A stretch of 64,000 bases of DNA from Peribacillus deserti. Lineage in GTDB: Bacteria > Bacillota > Bacilli > Bacillales > DSM-1321. The first letter of the stretch is position 1; each line of letters begins with the position of its first letter. The notes under the pieces were generated by a model. It was not told where the DNA came from. It searched no databases and saw only the letters and a program-made list of their open reading frames with translations. The DNA lies in contig NZ_JAFBFI010000014.1 of the NCBI RefSeq assembly GCF_016909175.1, forward strand, positions 1 through 64,000. The letters are read 5' to 3'. Below, in pieces: positions 45,560 through 55,288 of this stretch. A program made the position numbers and the translations under genes.

Positions 45560-46336
45560 TTAGCCGTGAATGACCGGAAGATGAGGAGCAATCTCTTCAT
45601 CAAACCAGTGAAGTTTATGGTGCAGGCGGACAACCTCTCCGATAACCATCATGCTTGGATTGGCTATGCCAGCCTCTTTTACTTTCGTTTCAATGGTCTC
45701 AAGCGTCCCTGCAACCGTATGCTGGCCGCCCAGTGTTCCCCAGTGGACCAATGCAATTGGGGTTTGCGGTGATTTTCCATTTTGGAGCAGATGCTTAATG
45801 ATATTAGGCAGATGGGAAACTCCCATGTATACACATATCGTATCAACAGCATGGGCCAGGTGGGCCCATTGATGTTCCGCTTCCTCATCCCCGGCCTGAT
45901 GGCCCGTTACAAATGCAAAGCTTTTGCTTAGCGTCCTGTGAGTAACAGGAATGCCAGCATAAGCCGGTGCTGCAATTCCTGCAGTTATTCCCGGAACAAT
46001 TTCAAATTCTACATCATGATTCCTGCACTCTTCTGCTTCCTCACCTCCGCGCCCGAACACAAAAGGGTCTCCGCCTTTTAAACGGACCACAATACTCCCC
46101 TTTTTGGCGTATTTAATGAGAAAAGCATTGATCGTCTCTTGCTTCATAGTGTGATAATGAGGCAGCTTGCCGCAATAAATGAGCTGGGCTTCTTTTTTCG
46201 CATGCTTAAGCAGTTCAGGATTAACAAGACGGTCATAAAGAATCACATCTGCCTCCTGCAGGCAGCGCAGTCCTTTTACGGTAATTAAATCCGGGTCCCC
46301 TGGTCCTGCTCCCACTAAATAAACTTTACCAGCCAT
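45560..46336 (-). CDS. sumT: Uroporphyrinogen-III C-methyltransferase (YlnD, SumT)
   Basis: SAM-dependent methylation of uroporphyrinogen III to precorrin-2, the branch point to siroheme. The 258-residue protein starts KVYLVGAGPGDPDLITVKG and has RLKGGDPFVFGRGGEE and YAGIPVTHR, all diagnostic. ATG 46336 has AAGGGTGG 7 bases upstream. About 250 bp separates it from cysC, an unusually large gap for an operon. Confidence 0.93.
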   Translation of the reverse strand: MAGKVYLVGAGPGDPDLITVKGLRCLQEADVILYDRLVNPELLKHAKKEAQLIYCGKLPHYHTMKQETINAFLIKYAKKGSIVVRLKGGDPFVFGRGGEEAEECRNHDVEFEIVPGITAGIAAPAYAGIPVTHRTLSKSFAFVTGHQAGDEEAEHQWAHLAHAVDTICVYMGVSHLPNIIKHLLQNGKSPQTPIALVHWGTLGGQHTVAGTLETIETKVKEAGIANPSMMVIGEVVRLHHKLHWFDEEIAPHLPVIHG

Positions 46337-46585
46337 CTCATTGCCACCCTTTCTCGTATGCATAAGGGATACCAACGCTATTGTTTACGAAGCGCTGATA
46401 TCCCATTAAAAGTATGTTTATGATTTCAAGTATACATGAATCAAACTAATGAAGCATCCTAAAAACAGCAGTCTTGCCTCAGTGAGGTTCAAGTATTCCA
46501 GCTCTATCAGCTTCTGATCAAGACCCGGCTATTCTAAGTATGCCTGCCTGCCAGCTCTGTAATAACTGGAAAGCTGGGCGTTTTA
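46337..46585. other. Large gap inside the sulfate operon (cysC to sumT)
   Basis: No gene on either strand. It holds a weak stem near 46555-46580 (CCAGCT/AGCTGG) and a possible minus-strand -10 TATACT near 46430 without a good -35. Termination or a second promoter is possible but unproven. Confidence 0.4.
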
Positions 46586-47185
46586 TTAAAAAATGTTCTG
46601 CTTACGAAGATAGTCAGAGATCGCCAATACGGCCTGCTCTATGGTCAGCTGATCAGAACGCAATGTAATTTCAGGATTTTCCGGAGCTTCGTAAGGTGAA
46701 TCAATTCCAGTGAAATCTTTGATCTCACCTCTGCGCGCCTTAGCATATAGCTGCTTTGGATCACGTCTTTCGCATTCATCTAAGGGACAATCCACAAACA
46801 CTTCAATAAACTCGCCGTTTTCAAAGAGGGCTCTCACCTGATCCCGGTCTGAACGGAAAGGAGAGATAAAAGCGGTTGTAACTACTTTGCCGCTATCGAC
46901 AAACAGCTTGGCCACTTCACCGATGCGCCGGATATTTTCTGTCCGGTCAGCATCTGTAAATCCAAGATCTCGATTTAAGCCATGTCTTATATTATCTCCA
47001 TCAAGTACGTATTCGTTAATTCCCTGCTGGTACATATAGCTTGAAAAAGCATTTGCAATAGTAGACTTTCCAGAGCCTGATAATCCTGTAAACCATAATA
47101 CACAGCTGCCGTGCCCATTTTGGATGCGGCGGTCTTCTTTAGTAATTGAGGCTTCGTGCCAGGTTATATTCGTTGCTTTTGTCAT
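46586..47185 (-). CDS. cysC: Adenylyl-sulfate kinase
   Basis: Phosphorylates APS to PAPS. The 199-residue P-loop protein has GLSGSGKST (about 33-41), DGDNIRHGLNRDLGF and ISPFRSDR, diagnostic of APS kinases. ATG 47185 follows AGGAGG with 6 bases; an immediately upstream GTG is possible. It is 10 bp downstream of sat. Confidence 0.95.
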   Translation of the reverse strand: MTKATNITWHEASITKEDRRIQNGHGSCVLWFTGLSGSGKSTIANAFSSYMYQQGINEYVLDGDNIRHGLNRDLGFTDADRTENIRRIGEVAKLFVDSGKVVTTAFISPFRSDRDQVRALFENGEFIEVFVDCPLDECERRDPKQLYAKARRGEIKDFTGIDSPYEAPENPEITLRSDQLTIEQAVLAISDYLRKQNIF

Positions 47186-47195
47186 CACGATCCTC

Positions 47196-48341
47196 CTAAA
47201 CAGTTGCTTTGTCTTTTAGTCCTTTAATTAATACTTCGACTACTTCCTTGCGGCTGAATGTGGATGGCGGCAGTTCTCCTGCACGCAGCAATTCACGAAC
47301 CTTTGTACCTGATAGAATCACACGATCTTCTTTCCCATGCGGGCAGGTCTTATTAGAAGCCATTCCCTCACACGCATTGCAATAAAAGCTGTGTTCAAAA
47401 AATAAAGGTTTTATACCAAGTTCCTCTTCTGTAAACTCATTGAATATATACTGAGCATCATATGTTCCATAATAATCACCGACTCCAGCGTGGTCACGCC
47501 CAACTATAAAATGTGTACAGCCGAAATTTTTTCGGGCGATCGCATGAAAAATGGCCTCCCGCGGCCCAGCATATCTCATAGCTGCCGGGTAGACTCCAAG
47601 CTGAACTCTTTCCGCTGGGTAATAATTGTCTAAAAGAACGCGATAGCTTTCAAGTCTTATATCAGCAGGAATATCATCTGATTTAGTTTCTCCAACAAGC
47701 GGATTCAGGAAAAGGCCGTCAACGGTTTCAAGCGCTGCTTTTTGAATGTATTCATGAGCACGATGTACCGGATTCCTCGTTTGAAATCCAACCACTGTTT
47801 TCCAGCCTTTTTCTGTAAATAAAGCACGAGTATGCTCAGGCTCAAACCAAACATCGCTTGCTACACCCTTGTCAGATTTTTTAATAAGGGTGACTTTTCC
47901 CGCAACATAGAAAGATCCTCGTTCAAACAGGCGTTTAACACCCGGATGGGCAATCTCTTCTGTTTTATATACTTCACGGGCTTCTTTGCTAAGATCCGGT
48001 TCGTATATTTCAGAAACGGTGATTACACCTACCGCTTCTTCCTTATAGGAAAGTTTAATCGTTTCTCCGATTTCAAGACCGGCAGCTGTTTCAGCTGAAA
48101 CTGGGAGTGTAACAGGAATAGACCAGACAGTGCCATTTGATAGTCTCATAGTTTCCACTACAGATTCATAATCTTGTTTTCCAAGAAAACCTTCGAGCGG
48201 ACTGAAGAGGCCTACGCCGATTAATTCCAAATCACTATAGGCTACAGCATCTATTGCAATTTCCTTTTGAGCTTCCGTTAAATTATATGAAGGATTATAG
48301 GCGGAAACAAGCTTTCCTCCATGAGGGTTTGGCAATGACAT
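47196..48341 (-). CDS. sat: Sulfate adenylyltransferase (ATP sulfurylase)
   Basis: Makes adenosine phosphosulfate from ATP and sulfate. The 381-residue single-chain enzyme has the [12 protein letters not shown] (ATP-binding HxxH) and [14 protein letters not shown] motifs. It is the bacterial monofunctional length, without a fused APS kinase domain. In the operon cysH-cysP-sat-cysC. Confidence 0.95.
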   Translation of the reverse strand: MSLPNPHGGKLVSAYNPSYNLTEAQKEIAIDAVAYSDLELIGVGLFSPLEGFLGKQDYESVVETMRLSNGTVWSIPVTLPVSAETAAGLEIGETIKLSYKEEAVGVITVSEIYEPDLSKEAREVYKTEEIAHPGVKRLFERGSFYVAGKVTLIKKSDKGVASDVWFEPEHTRALFTEKGWKTVVGFQTRNPVHRAHEYIQKAALETVDGLFLNPLVGETKSDDIPADIRLESYRVLLDNYYPAERVQLGVYPAAMRYAGPREAIFHAIARKNFGCTHFIVGRDHAGVGDYYGTYDAQYIFNEFTEEELGIKPLFFEHSFYCNACEGMASNKTCPHGKEDRVILSGTKVRELLRAGELPPSTFSRKEVVEVLIKGLKDKATV

Positions 48342-48371
48342 CAATGATCAACCTTTCTTAATAAAAAAATT

Positions 48372-49439
48372 TTAATGTTCTTCAGAAAGAAGTATTTTTC
48401 CTGTCTCGGATGGCTTTTTCATTAAAAACTTAATACCAAATACGGAGATAAGGACTCCAATCATGACGATAATAGGATATATATTCTTTTCAATAATTAA
48501 TTGAATGATTGTGAAAGAAAGCACCATGGATAAAACCGGCGATACAATCCATACCGCTAGCAGTTTGATCACAATATCTTTTTTAAGCACTTCTTTACCA
48601 TGCTTGGCAAAACCAATTCCTACTATGGAAGAGGTTGTTATCTGGGTTAAAGGTACCGGAATTCCAAAAATCGAAGCAGCTGTAACGATTCCTGCTCCTG
48701 TACCTGAAATAATGCACCCTTCTTCAAGCCGGAGAGTAGTGATTTTTTTTCCGTTTGTTTCGAGCACTCTTCTCCCCAGGAAAATGGCTCCTAATGATAC
48801 AAATAATCCTCCCCATAGTATTCCGCTGCTTGTAGTGATCAAGTTTGCCCCAACCAGCGGCCCTACAGCATTTGCGACATTATTCATCCCTGCTGAAAAG
48901 GCTTCAAACAAACCCATCAGAACCACTAGTACAGAAAGAACACGTGCTGCCCCCGGAGCTTCCACCCATACTTTAACCAACCGGCTTTTTAAAAGCGTTG
49001 CTGCCAAAATGGCAATAAAGAAAGCCGCAATGGGTGTCAGCAGCCAGAACATGAAAATCCATGCCAGCTTGCTTGCATAAACTGATTGATAAACCATTCC
49101 GGCTCCTATCACTGAACCTACTGTTACTTCGCTGGTGGAAAGAGGAATGCCGAAAACATTAGCCAAAAATAACGACAGCGCAGCCGATGTCAGTACAATA
49201 AGAGCGATGGCTGTAGTAAATGTATGTTTGGGAACAATGCCATTTCCTATCGTTTTAACGACCTCGCCGCCCCCGAGCCAGGCTCCAAAGAACACGGCTA
49301 TTCCACACAGGATCAATGCAGTCAAAGGCTTCTTGATCACTCCTGCTCCATAGGATATTCCCATGGAAGCCGCTGCACCGCTGGCTCCTATATTCATTGC
49401 AAAAAACAATCCAACGGAAACAGCAAAGATTATGAGCAT
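48372..49439 (-). CDS. cysP: Sulfate permease CysP (PiT family)
   Basis: Membrane importer of sulfate, homologous to phosphate transporters. The 355-residue protein has about ten membrane helices and the two inverted PiT repeats, seen as GASGAAASMGISYGAGVI and GMNNVANAVGPLVGAN. GGGGGATG precedes the ATG. Its place between cysH and sat supports sulfate rather than phosphate as substrate, as for B. subtilis CysP. Confidence 0.92.
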   Translation of the reverse strand: MLIIFAVSVGLFFAMNIGASGAAASMGISYGAGVIKKPLTALILCGIAVFFGAWLGGGEVVKTIGNGIVPKHTFTTAIALIVLTSAALSLFLANVFGIPLSTSEVTVGSVIGAGMVYQSVYASKLAWIFMFWLLTPIAAFFIAILAATLLKSRLVKVWVEAPGAARVLSVLVVLMGLFEAFSAGMNNVANAVGPLVGANLITTSSGILWGGLFVSLGAIFLGRRVLETNGKKITTLRLEEGCIISGTGAGIVTAASIFGIPVPLTQITTSSIVGIGFAKHGKEVLKKDIVIKLLAVWIVSPVLSMVLSFTIIQLIIEKNIYPIIVMIGVLISVFGIKFLMKKPSETGKILLSEEH

Positions 49440-49453
49440 AATTTCATCCCCCT

Positions 49454-50167
49454 TTATCTAGTATGCAGGCCGCATTCCGTTTTTCCCGTTCCAGTCCAGC
49501 GCCCAGCCCTGCTGTCTCCGTCAGCTCCAACAGCTTGAGTACAAGGGAAGCATCCTATACTTGGATATCCATGATCGTGCAGCGCGTTATAAGGCAGATC
49601 TTTTTCTCTGATATAGTTCCATACTTCATCCCACGTCCAGTGGATAAGCGGACATATCTTAATATTATTAAACTTCCCGTCCTCATTAAGAAATTCTGTA
49701 GCAGCCCTTGTAGGGGACTGTTCTCTGCGAAGTCCGGAAATCCAGGCTTCTTTTGTAGATAAGGTTTCTCTTAACGGAATTACCTTTCGGATATTGCAGC
49801 AGCTGTTAGGCTCGCGTTTCCAAAGTGCTGTTCCATGCTGGGCTGCCTGCTCATCCAGTGTTAATGCAGGCAGTTTTCTCTCAATCTGTAAAGTCGGGAA
49901 CCGGGCTTCTATTTGATTAATAACTTCATATGTTTCCGGGAAGTGCAGGCCAGTATCAAGAAATACGATATGTGCATCAGGCTTCACTTGATGAATTAAA
50001 TCAATCAATACAATGGCTTCCGCACCGAAGCTGGAAGCATACACAATTTTATCTGATTCAAAATGGCTATAAGCCCATTCCAGTACATTTCTTGCTCCCT
50101 TAGTTTCGTTATCGGCCTCAAAGCTCTCAAGTATGGTTTGCAATCCATTTAATGCAGGTACTGTCAT
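49454..50167 (-). CDS. cysH: Phosphoadenylyl/adenylyl-sulfate reductase
   Basis: Reduces PAPS or APS to sulfite with thioredoxin. The 237-residue protein has the catalytic Cys in KTECGLH at the C-terminus. The CC (NSCCNIRK) and CFPC pairs mark the [4Fe-4S]-containing type that can use APS. AAGGAGC precedes the ATG. First enzyme gene after the SAM riboswitch and yezD. Confidence 0.95.
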   Translation of the reverse strand: MTVPALNGLQTILESFEADNETKGARNVLEWAYSHFESDKIVYASSFGAEAIVLIDLIHQVKPDAHIVFLDTGLHFPETYEVINQIEARFPTLQIERKLPALTLDEQAAQHGTALWKREPNSCCNIRKVIPLRETLSTKEAWISGLRREQSPTRAATEFLNEDGKFNNIKICPLIHWTWDEVWNYIREKDLPYNALHDHGYPSIGCFPCTQAVGADGDSRAGRWTGTGKTECGLHTR

Positions 50168-50228
50168 ATTCGCAGTGCTCCTTTTCGTTTATGATGCCTT
50201 TAGCTGCACCTTTTCACTTTTATTAATC

Positions 50229-50270
50229 TAAAAAAGGCAGTCTTCTACCTATATTAGGTAAAGACCGCCT
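50229..50270 (-). terminator. Strong terminator-like hairpin between yezD and cysH
   Basis: 15-bp stem with one bulge (50236-50251 with 50255-50269), followed on the minus strand by TTTTTTAG. It lies within the operon, 60 bp upstream of cysH. Confidence 0.8.
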
Positions 50271-50283
50271 CTAGTTTGTCTAG

Positions 50284-50439
50284 TCAGCTGGTTTTATTCG
50301 GTTGAAGACGAACCTTTTCGTTTTTCTCAATTTGAATCACTTTGCCATCTTGGATCACTAAAGTAATGGAACCGTATTTCACTTCGGCAAGCATTCGCTC
50401 AATATGAGCTGCTAACTCTTCCCATTCAGATGGTTTCAG
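50284..50439 (-). CDS. yezD: YezD-like DUF2292 protein with probable CTG start
   Basis: A 51-residue protein ending IQDGKVIQIEKNEKVRL, the core of the YezD/DUF2292 family found with sulfur genes. The frame has no ATG, GTG or TTG near the ribosome binding site: GGAGG at 50449-50453 points, with 9-base spacing, at CTG 50437-50439. The next in-frame ATG would remove about a third of the protein. It lies between the SAM riboswitch and a terminator-like hairpin. Function unknown. Confidence 0.7.
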   Translation of the reverse strand: MKPSEWEELAAHIERMLAEVKYGSITLVIQDGKVIQIEKNEKVRLQPNKTS

Positions 50440-50506
50440 AACTGCCCGCCTCCTTTTTGCCTTTTTAATCTATTAAGGGGCAAAGAGCCTAAACTAATTA
50501 AGACCT

Positions 50507-50654
50507 TAAAAAAGCACCTTTCCCCGGATGAGAAAGGCGCACTTATTTGCACGAACCTTATCTCTCAAAACAATTCACATTTTGCTGGAATTGGCACCTT
50601 GCTTAGCAGGTTGCCGGGCGTCAAAGGACCAGTCCCTCAGCCTCTCTAGATAAG
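50507..50654 (-). ncRNA. SAM-I (S-box) riboswitch with terminator
   Basis: The minus strand reads CTTATCTAGAGAGGCTGAGG, then GACTGGTCCTTTGACGCCCG, GCAACC and a GGTGCCAATTCC segment, closing with GAGAGATAAG at 50557-50566. These are the conserved parts of the S-box. A terminator follows (GCGCCTTTC/GAAAGGTGC, then six T, 50507-50540). When SAM is high, transcription should stop before yezD-cysH; the B. subtilis cysH operon is also under an S-box. Confidence 0.95.
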
Positions 50655-50659
50655 AATAT

Positions 50660-51368
50660 ATAAGTTTAGTTGATTTTCATTTATAGCCTAGTTTTTAGGT
50701 GGGAATTAACTATTGAAATTAATCCTACCATACCCATAAGATTTGTCAACAAGTTTTAAATAAAGATTATGAACATTGTAATAATTAGTATATTATGCCT
50801 AATAGCCTCATAATGTTTCTTCATTTTTATTTCTTACAAAAGCAAAAAAACCTGGCTGGATAAGCCGCCGGGCTTGGTATAATGACTGGTCTGCAAATGA
50901 AGAAGCAGGTTGCATTCATTTAAAGTAAAATCATTCAAGTAATATCCAATACATAAGGTACTAACCAATAGTACTTTTACAGAACTTATAGGCATTCTAC
51001 TTTTATTGGAGCAAGTGAGGTGTTGCAGCAATAATACATAAATGAATGAGTTAGTAATTTAGCAGGCTCATCAAAGATACAAAAGGTGAGTTTTTTATCT
51101 TTTATCCCTCTTCTGAAGATTCAGCTTTTACTGTACGGAGAGTGCAAGCCTTTCACATAACAAACCCATAAAATAAAAAAAGTTATGCACAAGAACATGG
51201 AAAATGAAAAGGTTTTTCCCTTACAAAGCTGCCCACATCTTATGCACAACTTTTTATAATCTGCTTTTTTATTTTATTCGAAAGTTATTGTTTTAAAACA
51301 AGCTGTGTGACACTTTCCACCCGTTCAAAGTGTATGTGGCAACACAATAAAATGCTGGTGAGTCCATA
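50660..51368. other. Long gene-free region between sulfate operon and protease
   Basis: About 700 bp, AT-rich. A minus-strand frame at 50834-51031 lacks a good start site. The only clear structure is the inverted repeat at 51177-51255. I see no tRNA or known RNA. Confidence 0.45.
51177..51255. repeat. Inverted repeat with TTATGCACA cores
   Basis: Arms AAAAAGTTATGCACAAGA (51177-51194) and TCTTATGCACAACTTTTT (51238-51255) are complementary at 16 of 18 positions, with 43 bp between. Each arm carries TTATGCACA, one base from the DnaA box. It may be a small mobile-element remnant or a binding site. Confidence 0.55.
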
Positions 51369-51370
51369 AC

Positions 51371-51403
51371 AAAAAATCCCTCAAACTCTAAGTCTGAGGG
51401 AGC
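51371..51403 (-). terminator. Terminator of the neutral protease
   Basis: 7-bp stem TCCCTCA/TGAGGGA (51377-51383, 51395-51401) followed on the minus strand by TTTTTTG. Confidence 0.8.
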
Positions 51404-51468
51404 CTAAAACGTACTTCAATATTCACATATTATCAGCTAAAAATTTTCTTGCAGGCAATCTGAAATAA

Positions 51469-53145
51469 TTAGTATATTCCCACCGAATCAAATCCAGACT
51501 GAACTGCAGCCTCTTCCTCGCTGCCTTCACCATAAATATCGATTGCAGATTGCACAATAGCCTGACGTGCGTCGCTAAAATCGGAATTAGAGGTTAAATA
51601 AACAGTTAAAGCACGATAGTAAATTTTTCCTAATTTTTCCCTTCCAAGTTCTTGTCCAATCAAGTATGCGGCATGGTTTGTAATGGAGGAGTTAACATGG
51701 ACTCCGCCGCCATCTACCGAAGTTGGCATGTTATAAAACTCGTCCATGTGGTCTGGATAGACTCCGCCATTAGTACTATACGCCCTTCTTTGCTCGTTGC
51801 TGACGACAACACTGTTTGGTTTACTTAAGCTGCGCAATACTGTTACACCGTCAGCTTTAGCAGCCGGTGCCATAATATCCTCACCCATTTCCCAATCACT
51901 ATCGTCAACGAGTGCACCAAAGACGTCAGCAAACGATTCATTTAGTGCTCCAGATTGATTGCGGTATACTAAATTTGCTGAATGAGTGATGACACCATGA
52001 GTCATCTCGTGGGCAGCAACGTCAAGACCAGCTGATAGAGAAGTCATGAATATACCGTCACCATCGCCATAGGTCATCCAACGCCCATTCCAGGAAGCAT
52101 TGTTGTAATTGGTACCATAGTGTACTTTAGAAATGATCGCCATTCCATTTCCATCAAGGGAATTGCGGCCATGTTCATTTAGAAAATAATCATAAACTTT
52201 TTCGGAATTATAGTGTGCATCGACAGCCGCCCGATCATAGTCGCTGATGAATGCAGCAGAATTCCCCACATAGAGAGTATCGTTACTAGCGGTGTTATCA
52301 TTTTTAGCATCATACGTTTCGATGCCGCCAAGGTTCTCATGAGCGTAATCTGCTAACGCAAACTGGGTTCCAGAATTCGGTTCCTTCACTTTGGTAATAT
52401 GTAATTCCCTATGTTCGCCATGTACACCTTTTCCGGAACCTTTCTGTGTTTTCATTTCATCCGCATGCATTAACCCATTATACTTATCAATTACTTCCCC
52501 CGTTTTTGCATCCACAAAGACAAACCAGTTTCCAGGCTCATCTCCCATGAAGTTAACATTCACTTTATAAGCTGTATAATTTTTCCCTTCAAAAGGAAGG
52601 ACAACAAGCTCAGAAGTTGGCTCATATGTCAGCTCTTCGGGTGCATTGACTGAGGATAATGCCGTCTTTAGTGCAGCATTACTGCTTAAAGAGGTAGTCG
52701 TGTTTACTGCATCATCGGTAATCGTTTCATTTATTCTTCCGTTGACGGATACGACTTCATTATTCTTATCAAAATGTACAACAACCTCGGAACCTTCTAC
52801 GTTCACTCCATTTACTGACTGATTAAATCGGACGTGAGTCATACCCAGTTCATCTTTTTGAACATTTTTCACTTTTAATTTTTTCTCCGGGTCACTAAGT
52901 CCAGTTTTTTCCTGTTTTTTCTTCAAATAATTTAATGCATTGGCAGCGGTGCTGGAAGAGAATTTCTCTGCAAACCGCTCCTTCAGAAATACAGGAACAC
53001 TAGCTTTCTCATTCCACTCCTTAGAAGCTTGTCCACTACTTACTACGCTCGAATTAACCGGCTGCGCTAATACACTACTAACTTGGATAGAACCTGACAT
53101 CATTACTGACGACAGAATTACAGGCACAATAAACTTTTTCTTCAT
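51469..53145 (-). CDS. Secreted neutral metalloprotease (thermolysin family, M4)
   Basis: A 558-residue preproprotein: signal peptide (about 1-28, ending VLA), propeptide with FTP and PepSY regions (about 60-215) and an M4 catalytic domain. Zinc ligands are in AAHEMTHGV and in NESFADVFG; the second catalytic His is in GGGVHVNS. It is the bacillolysin/NprE type. ATG 53145 has GGGAGGAC 7 bases upstream. A minus-strand terminator follows. It digests extracellular protein; regulation is not visible. Confidence 0.93.
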   Translation of the reverse strand: MKKKFIVPVILSSVMMSGSIQVSSVLAQPVNSSVVSSGQASKEWNEKASVPVFLKERFAEKFSSSTAANALNYLKKKQEKTGLSDPEKKLKVKNVQKDELGMTHVRFNQSVNGVNVEGSEVVVHFDKNNEVVSVNGRINETITDDAVNTTTSLSSNAALKTALSSVNAPEELTYEPTSELVVLPFEGKNYTAYKVNVNFMGDEPGNWFVFVDAKTGEVIDKYNGLMHADEMKTQKGSGKGVHGEHRELHITKVKEPNSGTQFALADYAHENLGGIETYDAKNDNTASNDTLYVGNSAAFISDYDRAAVDAHYNSEKVYDYFLNEHGRNSLDGNGMAIISKVHYGTNYNNASWNGRWMTYGDGDGIFMTSLSAGLDVAAHEMTHGVITHSANLVYRNQSGALNESFADVFGALVDDSDWEMGEDIMAPAAKADGVTVLRSLSKPNSVVVSNEQRRAYSTNGGVYPDHMDEFYNMPTSVDGGGVHVNSSITNHAAYLIGQELGREKLGKIYYRALTVYLTSNSDFSDARQAIVQSAIDIYGEGSEEEAAVQSGFDSVGIY

Positions 53146-53362
53146 TATTTTAGTCCTCCCATCAATTTCCATTCACTTTATTATAGATTGATAGTAAATA
53201 AATATCATGAATAGTTTGAATTATTTGAATACTATAAAATAGTGGATAAATTAGCCTAGTAGGCACATTAAGATAGGTATAAAACACTATTAAGCAAGCT
53301 ATAAAAAAACCTTAGTACAAATGAAAAACAGGAAATAACAGACAGAACATGGATTGGACAAG

Positions 53363-53410
53363 AAAAAGACCCTGTTTTCGTAAAAACTTTTACGAAAACA
53401 GGGTCTTTTT
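53363..53410. terminator. 23-bp perfect inverted repeat, orphan bidirectional terminator-like
   Basis: Bases 53363-53385 pair perfectly with 53388-53410 around a 2-base centre. One flank is A-rich and the other has TTTTTTT, the form of an intrinsic terminator in both directions. No gene ends near it: it is 220 bp upstream of the protease start and about 500 bp past the rlmD stop. Confidence 0.75.
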
Positions 53411-53414
53411 TTGA

Positions 53415-53755
53415 TAAACATTGGGGTTATCTCTTTTGTTCAATGAAAATAAAGTCCTGCTACTCTACCAAGCCTCAACCCGCATCATTACGCCATCCAA
53501 ATTACTCCCATTAAAATAAAGTCATGCACAAATCACTCTTTCCCACGATTTTCTTCTCTCTTTTTTCTGCCACAACTTTTTTATTTTGAAAATAAAGTTA
53601 TGGTATTTCTCCTGCTTTTCTTCCTGCCTTTTTCTCCTGCTTTATTACGCTCTTTTTTCAGGCTTTTGGGGTTCTTAGAATCCCTCTCGCTTTCATTCAA
53701 GCGTTGATTTATCAGTATTTCCACTGCTTTATTTCCGATTTTATTCGGTCATTAA
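53415..53755. other. T/C-rich low-complexity spacer
   Basis: About 340 bp with AAAATAAAGT at 53446, 53514 and 53590 and several TTCTCCTGC. It may be a decayed short-unit array, but no regular period survives that I can verify. No gene seen. Confidence 0.4.
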
Positions 53756-53793
53756 AGACACAAAAAAGGATGGGAATCCTGTTCCCACCCTCT
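53755..53793 (-). terminator. Terminator of rlmD
   Basis: Stem GGATGGGAA/TTCCCACCC (53768-53776, 53782-53790, one mismatch) followed on the minus strand by TTTTTTG. Two DnaA-box-like sites, TTATCCACA (53819) and TTTTCCACA (53830), lie between it and the gene. Confidence 0.7.
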
Positions 53794-53905
53794 TTGTCCT
53801 CATTCTTTTCAAACCTGTTTATCCACACTTTTTCCACAGCAATATCAAGACTTTGTTTTGATTATGGCAAGGGTTTGTTATGAATGTCAGGAGTTTATTT
53901 TGGCT

Positions 53906-55288
53906 TTACATCTTTAATAAGAGTTGTACGACGCACTCAACCTGTGCTGTCTGAGGAAACATATCAACGGGCTGTATATATTCAATCTTATAGAATTTAC
54001 TTAAAAACTCCAGGTTCTTCGCAAGCGTCGAAGGATTACAGGATACATAGACGATTTTTTTCGGCTTCACTTTTATAATGGTTTGAAGGAGTTTATCGTC
54101 AAGCCCTGATCTCGGCGGATCGACCACCATAACGTCCGAATTCCAGCCTTCTTTGGACCATTTAGGCAGGATATCTTCTGCTTTTCCTACTTCATATTGT
54201 GCATGTTTCACTCCATGGCGGGCTGCATTTTTCTTCGCATCCAGAATAGATTCTTTTATGATATCCATTCCACGGATTTCTTTAGCGCCATCCGCCAGCC
54301 ATAACCCAATGGTTCCGACACCGCAATAAGCATCTACGACTCGTTCTTTCCCGGTTAGAGAAGCTGCTTTTTTCACTTCATCGTACATTTTAACAGTTTG
54401 AACAGGATTCAACTGGAAGAAAGTCCGGGCAGACAGTTCATAAGACATATCTCCTAATGTCTCTCTTATTACATTTTCGCCTGCCAAATGAATCGACTTT
54501 TCACCGAAAATTAAGGATGTATTTTTCGAATTGATATTTTGGATTACGGATTTAACCTCTGGGAGCTGTTTTTTGATCTGAGTAATAAGCTCTTCTTTAT
54601 GCGGAAGAGCTTCCGCAGCTGTTATTATGACTACCTGGAGTTCACCCGTTTCAAAGCCCACCCGGGTCACAATCGTTCTGACTACCCCTTTTTTCTTGCG
54701 TTCGTTATAAACAGGGATTTGCAGTTTCGCAATAATTTTCTTTACGGTCCTTGTCGCTCGGTTACTTTTTGGATGCTGTACGATACATTCTGGAATATCA
54801 ATCAAACGGTGAGTGTTGAGAGCATAGAGGCCCGCGATAACCTGTCCGTTTGGATTCGTTCCAACTTGGAATTGACTTTTATTCCGATAATGCCAGGGAT
54901 GGTCCATTCCAATGGTCGGCCTGATATCCATGCCTGGTATAGTAAACCTAGTATGTCTTTCCAGAGCTTGAATAACGATATCCCGCTTTTCATGCAGCTG
55001 CCTTTCATAGGTGATGTGCTGTAGCTGACAGCCACCGCATTCATAATAGACTGGGCAGGGCGGTTCAGCTCGATGCTCAGATGGTTTGCGAATTTTTTTG
55101 ATCTTTGCCTCAGCGAATTTTGGCAAAATGTTGGTTGCTTCGGCTATGACTTCTTCCCCAGGAATGGCTCCATGTACAAAAACAACCTGCCTTTTAAAAT
55201 AACCTACCCCTTCTCCATTAATTCCGAGGCGTTTGATAGTCAAAGGAAAGGTTTGTCCCGTCTCAAGCTTTGCTTCTTGCTGTTTCAC
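53906..55288 (-). CDS. rlmD: 23S rRNA (uracil-C5)-methyltransferase RlmD/RlmCD family
   Basis: SAM-dependent methyltransferase that forms 5-methyluridine in 23S rRNA. The 460-residue protein has an N-terminal TRAM domain (about 8-68), [4Fe-4S] cysteines in [16 protein letters not shown], motif [13 protein letters not shown], and catalytic Cys in [12 protein letters not shown]. Which uridine is modified cannot be read; B. subtilis RlmCD modifies two. GTG 55288 directly follows the stop of the glycosylase gene, so they are co-transcribed. Corresponds to YfjO/YefA. Confidence 0.9.
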   Translation of the reverse strand: MKQQEAKLETGQTFPLTIKRLGINGEGVGYFKRQVVFVHGAIPGEEVIAEATNILPKFAEAKIKKIRKPSEHRAEPPCPVYYECGGCQLQHITYERQLHEKRDIVIQALERHTRFTIPGMDIRPTIGMDHPWHYRNKSQFQVGTNPNGQVIAGLYALNTHRLIDIPECIVQHPKSNRATRTVKKIIAKLQIPVYNERKKKGVVRTIVTRVGFETGELQVVIITAAEALPHKEELITQIKKQLPEVKSVIQNINSKNTSLIFGEKSIHLAGENVIRETLGDMSYELSARTFFQLNPVQTVKMYDEVKKAASLTGKERVVDAYCGVGTIGLWLADGAKEIRGMDIIKESILDAKKNAARHGVKHAQYEVGKAEDILPKWSKEGWNSDVMVVDPPRSGLDDKLLQTIIKVKPKKIVYVSCNPSTLAKNLEFLSKFYKIEYIQPVDMFPQTAQVECVVQLLLKM

